The translations under genes were made by a program, and so were the position numbers. Positions 57,050 to 64,000 of a stretch of DNA of 64,000 nt are shown in pieces. Each line of letters opens with the position of its first letter. Position 1 is the first letter of the stretch. The stretch spans positions 5,210,001-5,274,000 of the forward strand of contig NC_079885.1 of NCBI RefSeq assembly GCF_029227915.1, written 5' to 3'. The stretch is from Hydractinia symbiolongicarpus (Eukaryota > Cnidaria > Hydrozoa > Anthoathecata > Hydractiniidae). The notes under the pieces were generated by a model that did not search any database, was not told the DNA's origin, and saw only the letters and a program-made list of their open reading frames with translations.

Positions 57050-59102
57050 TCTATATAATAATACGCTTGTGTGAATAACCATGTCAGTCCACGACACGCA
57101 AAGTACGGGTCGCTTTCTTACGAGGTGACGTTACGCTAAAATTTACCAAGTTAAAAAAGACGCAAATCAGGGGGTTACTATTTAAACATTTAATTCTTTT
57201 TTTTTTTTGTTATTTTAAAAAATAAAACTCTTTTTTTATTAACACTAAATGTTTATTTTTAAATGTTTCTATTTGTTTTGTTTTTTGTTTTAAAAGCCCC
57301 GTTGGTCGTTATAGATAGAATAGTTTAATTTTACCCTCGGATTAATGTGCACGCCGTATCTAACGGAAATAACTCAAAATAAAACAAATTATAATTAGTA
57401 GTTGAAACACAAAAAAGAGAAATATAAAAACTTGAATCATTTGGTATATTGTATATCTACCAAAATATTTCAATCCAAAATATTAACAGAACAGACCCAA
57501 ACTTATAATCAAGAAAATCACGCCTAACATCAAAGAAGATAACAATGCAGCGTTTTCGAATTTAAGAATTGAATATATTTCAAACGATCGTAACGTCGTA
57601 ACAGATGTAAACATTGATTTGAGTTTAGGTTTTAGGTTTTTGATAACGACATCAACACTGACTATCACAGTCTGTAGTGTTAAAAATAGCAACAATTACG
57701 TAAAATTCAAGAATAGTTTTTATAAGAATAATGTGTTTTAGTTTTACCCTCGATGTTCTGAACTATTTTGACAAATGCTATCCTCATTAATATGTATGTC
57801 TTAATATGTTCTTAACATGACTATGGCCTGAAAACATAAATAACTTAATAAGAAAAAAGCATGCTATAAGTTACTATAGCTAGCTAATGGCAATTCTACT
57901 ACATGTAACGCCCATTGCTTGGACAAAAAAAAGTTCAGTTCGTTGAATATACAATACAAAAAGTAAACTTCTAATCAATTTTGTGCGTCATACAAATGTT
58001 CATATTTAAAACAAACTATTAAGCTCAGACATATTCTTAGGATATTCTAAAGTTCTGACCCATTTTTCAGAGTATGTACTTACAATATAAGTGCTTAAAG
58101 AAGATATTTTCCGACTCAAGACACAACAACAAACTTAATATTTAAGGAAAATTTAGCACTGAAAGAAACAGCTAGAAACTCGTTATACACCCAAGTTCAT
58201 TTCTCTACTAAATAATCTAAACAACGCACCTGTTTTCTTTTACTTCTCAGTAGGTAGCTTGTTAGCGTTCTCCTAATAATTAGTTTTTTACTTCGAATAC
58301 TAAACTTCGTTTCATCCCAAAGAGAACGAATTGAAGATGCATACAATTGCCTGAAACATTTCCAATCAGTTCTCTTTGTGATGTTAAATCATCGTACGTT
58401 AGAAATATTTCTAACTAACAACTTCGTTCGACAACAACACAACATTTTAGTTTTTTACATTTCAGATTCGAATTACATTCATATTCGAATCCGATAGAAT
58501 TTCTATAGAAGGAAGCAACCAACCTCAGTCCCAGAACACAAAAATGGAAAATATAGAAAAACAATTATAAGCTAATCCAACCTCATGATGAGTTTGAAAT
58601 AACTTTTTCCAGGATTACTTTGAAAAACAGACAACCTTCTGCGCTGCGCTTTTCTTTTTTCAGTTGATAAACAACGATTAAATATCTGATTTTAAATGAA
58701 TTAACGAAAAATGTTGGATTTTTTTCTAATGTTTGGTATCCCTTTCTCCCTGGTGTACTTTTAGAATGATAAGCCAAGTATATACTTTTAGTAGATTTAG
58801 CTTTTTACGTAACGGTTGTTAGACGCCTTTGAATTTTGATGGACATTTTTTTTTACTTTTTTTTTGCACCTGCCTATATTTTAAACGTTTTGTTTCACCG
58901 GGTAAAAATACAAAGTAATGCAGACTGTAAGCAACCCAGGTTTTTTTCTCTTTCTTGCCGTCCCGTAATAAAAAAGAGACAAAGAGCCATTGCATTTTGG
59001 GTTTTATAAAAATTCAAATCACTATGTTTTATGTTTTGTTTGGTATTCTTTTCATGCATTCCATGAGAGATTCAGTGGATTCTTCCACGGGAATTCGGCT
59101 AG
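57050..59102 (+). mobile_element. Candidate non-autonomous Helitron (2,053 bp)
   Basis: 5' end TCTATATAATAATACGC after host A at 57,050. The 3' end at 59,102 reads GTGGATTCTTCCACGGGAA, TTCGGCTAG, with hairpin GTGGA/TCCAC. Between them lie the GACGTTACGCTAAAAT box shared with 26.25 kb and an inverted copy of the 26.56-26.79 kb repeat. No helicase. The two ends may come from different nested insertions, so the full span is tentative. Confidence 0.42.
58240..58460 (-). repeat. Dispersed repeat, inverted copy of 26.56-26.80 kb
   Basis: Reverse complement contains CACAAAGAGAACTGATTGGA, CTTCAATTCGTTCTCTTTG and TTCGAAGTAAAAAACTAATT in the same order as the 26.6-kb copy. Confidence 0.55.
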
Positions 59103-59580
59103 TCTATATAATAATACGCTAGGTGTGTCTGTCTGTCTGTCTGTGACAAGCAAAGTGGATGTCTTCATTTTCCTTTGATTTTGGCGAAAAATGCATGTCT
59201 AATCTGTTAAATTTTCTGACGTTACGACGCTACGAAAATAACACTACTTTAACGTCAATATCTATGAAGGCATTACAGTGCACCAAAAACTTTGAGACCA
59301 AATAACTTGGAAACGAGGTGGTGACGTCAATGATTTTTCACCGTATGGGTAACTAGGGACCACCTGGGACTAATTTGGGTAATTTTCCCAAATCTGGGTC
59401 TCCGAATCCGTTTCGGAATGGACGGGTTAATGACGTCATCAAAAAACCTTTAAACCCTAATATCTCTGCAACCGTTTATCAAAAGTACATGATCCTATAC
59501 ATTTTCTTGATCAGAGTTTTAGGATCTATGCGATGATGGCAACAGGTATATAAATTTCCCAAAAATTAAAAATTAAAAAA
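59103..59580 (+). mobile_element. Non-autonomous Helitron, plus orientation, 3' end not found
   Basis: Starts TCTATATAATAATACGCTAG directly after the CTAG of the preceding element. It has a (GTCT)n tract and family text CAAAGTGGATGTCTTCATT, CTGACGTTACGACGC, ACGAGGTGGTGACGTCAATG, GGGTAACTAGGGACCACC and TCCGTTTCGGAATGGACG, as in 29,451-30,181 and 28,016-28,675. Similarity fades near 59,580 without a hairpin-CTRR end. Confidence 0.65.
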
Positions 59581-60700
59581 AGGTTGCGAAGCATTACGCA
59601 AGTTGCAATCGAAATTGAAAGTAGCCAATAGTTGTCCCTAGTGCTTTTTGTTTCTCTTTGATATAATCCAGCGAGGTGCTAACATCTTACTTCAGCTGAT
59701 ATCTGGGAATACACCAACACTGAATATCATAGACGTAGAAAACCCTGGGGACTAAGTTGTAAAATAAACTCACCGTGGAACAACAACAACTCGTTGCGCA
59801 AAAGTAGTGATTTTTTGGCAAAAATACAATAATATATATGCGGATATTTCTTTTCAGAAAGTACGAGAAATTTAGATCGCGCGAAACTAAACAAAAAAGA
59901 TAAGTACGAAATTTCGTAAAACCTCTTTTTTACAGAATTATAAAATTAAATATTGATAATAATCACAATATTTTCAGTGGTGGCCGAGGTAAATCCAACA
60001 TTGATGAAACTTTTAGTGCCAAATATCGATGCAAAGTTATACTTTTATAAAGTTAAAACCCTTATTTTGAAAAAAGTGCAATACATCGAGTTGTACAATC
60101 CGTAGTGTGCGAAAATGTCACGAATTAAAGGGATGCGCGTTGCAAGGTACACTCTTACAACCGTAAAATAATACTCGGAACGCAGATAATAATAGAGACT
60201 GTCGGAGATAAGAAGGCGAACGAGGCAGCTTGTGGGATCTTTTTTTACGTTAAAATAACGACACTAGATTTCTTGAAGCCAATGGATCTGCTGCAATGAA
60301 TTTCGTAAACTTACGGGAAACAATAAACAAAAACAAACAATCTACAGAAACGAAAACTTAACTTTATTAACTTTATCAAGATTTATAAAACAGCTTCAAA
60401 TTTTTGCCAAAAAAACAATAACAACGCGGGATGAGGTTTCGCTTTCTTCTTTTTATCTCACGTATTGAAAGATAACATCTCTCGCTCTCAATGTACGCAA
60501 TCTAAAAAGAAACAGAAAACATTTTTATATAGTATATTATATTATATAGTAAAGCTTCTAAATACATTAAAATCCGGCGCCTTTGAGGGACGATATTTAG
60601 AGCTAAATTTGTAAACTACAAAAATATATTATTTTTGGGACAGAGTGCTCAAAAAGTGTTTACTAAATACCATATGCTTGATATATGCTTGATATAATTA
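59581..60700. other. AT-rich DNA, nothing recognised
   Basis: No gene. An AT palindromic tract (TAGTATATTATATTATATAG) lies near 60,532 and a short direct repeat (TATGCTTGATA twice) near 60,672-60,690. Confidence 0.45.
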
Positions 60701-61054
60701 GGGTGAAGGGTCTCTTTAAGAGACAAGAGAGGAGTTGAACGTCCTCCACCATACCTTAGTTTAAAGGGGCGATTGGGGAAGTCTTATGAAATGCCACATA
60801 GTGATGATGTCACTTTAAAAAACACTCAGTCCGGTCTGTGAACGGTTGGCGCTAGGAAGGGCATCCAGCTGTAAAACAATGCCAAAACTCTTTATTAATG
60901 GCCGTAAGAACAGTTGATCAGACAAACTACGTAAACGGGGCTGGAATTCAACGGAGTGAAGGTGTCGCGCACGGTAGGACAGATGTCAGGTGTGAGCATC
61001 GTCAGACCGTTACCCAGGTATCACATCACAAGGTAGAAAAACACTAGGTTGTGG

Positions 61055-62140
61055 ATGGTTAGTGCAAATGTTGGTGCTCTGAGAGGTAGAGCAGGTGAAG
61101 TAGTTGAAATTTTAGAACGTAGATCTGTTGATATGTGTTGTGTTCAGGAAGTCATGTAGAGAGGAGCTTCAGTGAGATTTGTGTAAGGTAGGAGTGCAAG
61201 GTTTAAGCTTTCTTTGATTGGTAATAGTGATGGATATGGAGGAGTTGGCATATTCGTTGCAGAGGAGTGGGTAGAAAAAGTAATAGATGTTATGCGTGTT
61301 AATAATCGTATTATAGTGATAAAGTTTTTGATAGGTAATAGGATTGTCACTTTTCTGTCAGTTTATGCTCCACAGTGTGGACTCAGTGAGGAAGATAAAG
61401 ATAAGTTTTATGATGAGTTAATAGCAGTCACATCAAAGTTTGGAGACACTGAAAATGTCATAGTGGGCGGCGACTTTAATGGTCATGTTGGGAGGTCATC
61501 TGAAGGTTATAGAGGTGTGCATGGAGGCTATGGATTTGGGAGCAGAAAGAAGGAAGGGGAGAGATTGCTTGAGTTTGGAATGGCAACGCAAGTGGTGGTT
61601 TGCAACACATCATTCAGTAAGAGACAGAGTAGGCTGATAATATATGAGTCAGGTGGCTGTAAGACACAGACAGATTTCGTCCTGGTTAGAAAGTCAGACA
61701 AGAAAGTGGTGAAGGACGTGAAAGTTATATCGGGGGAAGAGTGTGTTTCCCAGCATAGGTTGCTGGTTTGGTATATTATCTTAAAGAGTGTTAAAGAAGC
61801 CAAGGGAAAGTACAGGCCCCGTTGTAAAATCTGGAAGCTGAAGGAAGAGGTTGTAGCAAGACAATTTAGTGCAAAAGTTCAGCAGTTAGCGCACAATGGT
61901 CAGTGTGATAGTGACGATGTTGAAAGTACTTGGACTACTTTGAAGAATTGCTTTCTAGAACCTTCTGATGATACCTGTGGGTGGACCAAAGGACCAGCTA
62001 GACATAGACAGACCTGGTGGTTGAATAATGAGGTTGACCAGTGTATAAAGGAAAAGAGGAAACTTTGGAAAGAGTGGAAGTCAGGTGGTAATAAAAATAT
62101 TTACTTAGAAGCTAAGCGTCGTGCTTGTACAGCAATGTAA
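61055..62140 (+). pseudogene. LINE apurinic-type endonuclease domain
   Basis: A single frame of ~361 codons with two early in-frame stops (TAG at 61,157 and TAA at 61,184). It starts MVSANVGALRGRAGEVVEI with DMCCVQE carrying the catalytic Glu; then GYGGVGIFVAEEWVEKV, VTFLSVYAPQCGLSEEDK, VIVGGDFNGHVG (GDFN motif), NTSFSKRQSRLI and QTDFVLV. The end is GEECVSQHRLLVWYIILK, where SQH replaces the more typical S/D-D-H. The enzyme would nick target DNA to prime reverse transcription. A linker rich in Lys/Trp (WWLNNEVDQCIKEKRKLWKE) leads to the RT, read in another frame from ~62,121. Confidence 0.85.
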
Positions 62141-63900
62141 AAGGCAAAATCAGAAGCAGAGAGAAACAGATTTGCAGAAGGGAAGAAGGGAAGACCAGCG
62201 CAATGAGGTATTCAAGATAGCAAAGCAAATGAAGAAGACTAATCAAGATGTTGTAGGTGAGAAGTGTATACGTAATGATGAAGGTGTTCTGGCTACCACA
62301 AAGAAGGAGAAAAGGGTAGCTTGGAAGAATTATTATCCGCGGTTGCTTAACACTGAGTTTGATTGGGATGAGGATAATTTGTCTGATGATGATGTTGTAG
62401 AAGGGCAAGCTATGCAGATCAAGACAGAATGGGTAGTGGAGGCTATTAGGAAATTTAAGATTGGCAAGGCTGCAGGAGTGTCAGGTATTGTTGCAGAGAT
62501 GGTAAAAGCATCTGGATATATTTGAGTTGAGCTTATTACAAGTCTTGCTAATCAGATTATAAAGGATGGTGCTATTCCGAGTGAGTGGCAGTCGAGTGTA
62601 ATAGTGAATTGTTTCAAGGCAAGGCTATGCATTAGAAAGAGGTAACTATAGAGGTTTGAAGTTGGTTAATCAAGTAAGGAAAGTTTTTGAAAAGTGATTG
62701 ATAAGTTACTTAGCGAAAAAATTGATATAGATAAGATGCAATTTGGCTTTGTTCCAGGGCGTGGCACTACAGATGCAATATTTTTACTCAGACAGGAAAA
62801 GTATTTAGGAAAGAGAAAGAATGTTTATTTTGCCTTTGTAGATTTGGAGAAAGCTTTTGATAGAGTCCCACGTAAAGTTATTTTGTGGGGTATGAGAAAA
62901 TTAGGTGTGGATGAGTGGCTAGTTACAATGGTAGTCTATGTACAGCAATGCTAGAAGTTGTGTCAGGATTAACAATTCACTTAGTGATGAATTTAGTGTA
63001 AATGTTGGTGTACATCAGGGTTCTGTACTTAGTCCTTTGTTGTTTGTTCTAGTCTTAGAAGCGCTGTTGATGGAGTTCAGAACAGGTTGTCCATGGGAGT
63101 TATTGTATGCAGATGATTTGGTTCTCATAGCAGAGTCGATGGAAGAATTAGTTGAAAAGTTTGAAAAGTGGAAGAAAGGACTAGAAGAGAAAGGGCTAAA
63201 GGTAAACACAGCAAAGTCTAAAGTCATGATTAGTAGCATTGCAGCCAAGTGTGACCTTGTAGTTGGAAAGTGGCCTTGTGGAGTTTGCAGGAAAGGGGTT
63301 GGTAGTAACTCAATTTTTTGTCAGACTTGCAAGCATTGGGTACATAAGAAGTGCAGTAGTATTAGTGGAAGGTTAAGAGGTGACATTCAGTTTGTATGCA
63401 AGCTTTGCAAAGGTGAGATTATAGAGAATGAAGTATTTCCAGCTTTAATGATATACAACAGTGGCTCGTTAGAGATAGTTGAGAACTTCTGTTACTTAGG
63501 TGATATGTTGGGCAGTGAAGGGGGTGTTGGAAGAAGTATTACTTGCAGGATAGGTTCTGCTTGAAAAAAGTTCAGAGAGTTACTTCCTTTGTTGACTAGC
63601 AGAGTCTTGTCAATTTGTCAAAAGGTAGGTTGTATGAGGCCTGTGTAAGAAGTGTTATGATAAGAAGATTGAATTGGCTGGGTCACTTGGAAAGAATGGA
63701 GGGGGATAATTGGGTAAGAAAGTGTAGAGACTTGATAGTTTCTGGGGCAAATCCCAGAGGCAGACCGAGAAAGACTTGACAGGAGGTTATAAGGACAGAC
63801 TTGATACAGAGGAAGTTAAGTTTAGATCTAACACAGTCTAGGTCAGATTGGAAGATGGTCATTAATATGCCCCGTCCAACCCATGCTAGCGGGGAAAACG
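62121..63900 (+). pseudogene. LINE reverse transcriptase with Cys/His finger
   Basis: RT in three or more frames. The pre-fingers region (WVVEAIRKFKIGKAAGVSGI) ends at TGA 62,523; the frame continues as LANQIIKDGAIPSEWQSS. Then MQFGFVPGRGTTDAIFLL and FAFVDLEKAFDRVPRKVI, a frameshift at ~62,940, and VGVHQGSVLSPLLFVLVLEA with LLYADDLVLIAESM holding the catalytic YADD (~63,103). A zinc-finger-like CGVC-(9)-FCQTC-HWVHKKC-(15)-CKLC follows at ~63,275-63,415, resembling a PHD/RING-type cross-brace. FCYLGDMLGSEGG and, after a deletion near 63,600, RRLNWLGHLERMEGD and NPRGRPRKT complete the C end. Inactive as it stands. Confidence 0.87.
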
Positions 63901-64000
63901 GACGTTAAGCCGAGAATGATGAATGATGAATTAATAAAGTCATGCAAGTCTGTTTACTTTGAGGGTTGTCTTCTTTTGGGGATTGGTAGTTCAGTCGATA

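Larger units (their letters stand above)
60704..63932 (+). mobile_element. Degenerate non-LTR retrotransposon (LINE)
   Basis: Order: 5' untranslated part with GGTTGGCGCTAGGAAGGGC, ATCCAGCTGTAAAAC (60.84-60.88 kb); APE endonuclease; reverse transcriptase; Cys/His finger; RT C-terminal region; conserved 3' text GTCCAACCCATGCTAGCGGG, GAAAACGGACGTTAAGCC; and a (GAATGAT)-type tail at ~63,932. Near-complete in span (~3.2 kb) but broken by several stops, frameshifts and a deletion near 63,600. Single-frame endonuclease and RT segments resemble RTE/Proto2-like elements; the clade is not certain. Target duplication not identified. Confidence 0.85.

Overview
The window is AT-rich nuclear DNA from an invertebrate animal, most likely a cnidarian. 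The signs are phase 1-1 introns around fibronectin III modules, canonical GT-AG splice sites, Helitrons, a Polinton, piggyBac-type MITEs and an APE/RT LINE. I found no long intact open reading frame, no rRNA, no functional tRNA and no CRISPR array. Everything is read by eye; no database search was run.

Layout. (1) 1-~21,960: a satellite array with a ~372-bp monomer. From 1 to ~13.9 kb it has a higher-order unit of 6,199 bp (17 monomers), secondarily amplified in ~1.8-kb and ~1.48-kb blocks. From ~13.9 to 21.96 kb it decays into divergent single monomers, so this is an array edge. (2) ~22-27.9 kb: AT-rich DNA with one possible 3'-terminal exon, a 754-bp TTAA-flanked MITE, a tRNA-derived SINE and old repeat fragments. 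(3) ~27.9-34.2 kb: a cluster of non-autonomous Helitrons joined head to tail. It includes three very short units (134-137 bp) and a nested 1,925-bp DNA element with a 9-bp target duplication that carries a broken RecQ-like helicase fragment. (4) 35.4-44.1 kb, minus strand: part of a host gene encoding six FN3 domains, each in one phase 1-1 exon, then a PAN/Apple exon at 36.4-36.6 kb. Two MITEs lie in or beside it. (5) 44,249-~53,745: a decayed Polinton/Maverick (about 9.5 kb, ~530-bp inverted repeats). Readable remains are protein-primed DNA polymerase B, a capsid-like C terminus, a packaging ATPase stub, several small proteins, a retroviral-type integrase and a zinc-ribbon protein resembling VLTF3. 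Its integrase is split by a second copy of the TTAA MITE. (6) 53.9-60.7 kb: one plausible minus-strand exon that could belong to the FN3 gene (placing the Polinton in an intron), remnants with THAP-like and SWIM zinc fingers, and more Helitron pieces. (7) ~60.7-63.93 kb: a plus-strand, degenerate APE-endonuclease/RT LINE with a Cys/His finger after the RT palm.

The main interest is genome architecture: a homogenised satellite core with a decaying edge, Helitrons that tandem-join and shrink to near-satellite units, nested insertions that give an order of events, and a Polinton probably sitting inside a receptor-like gene.
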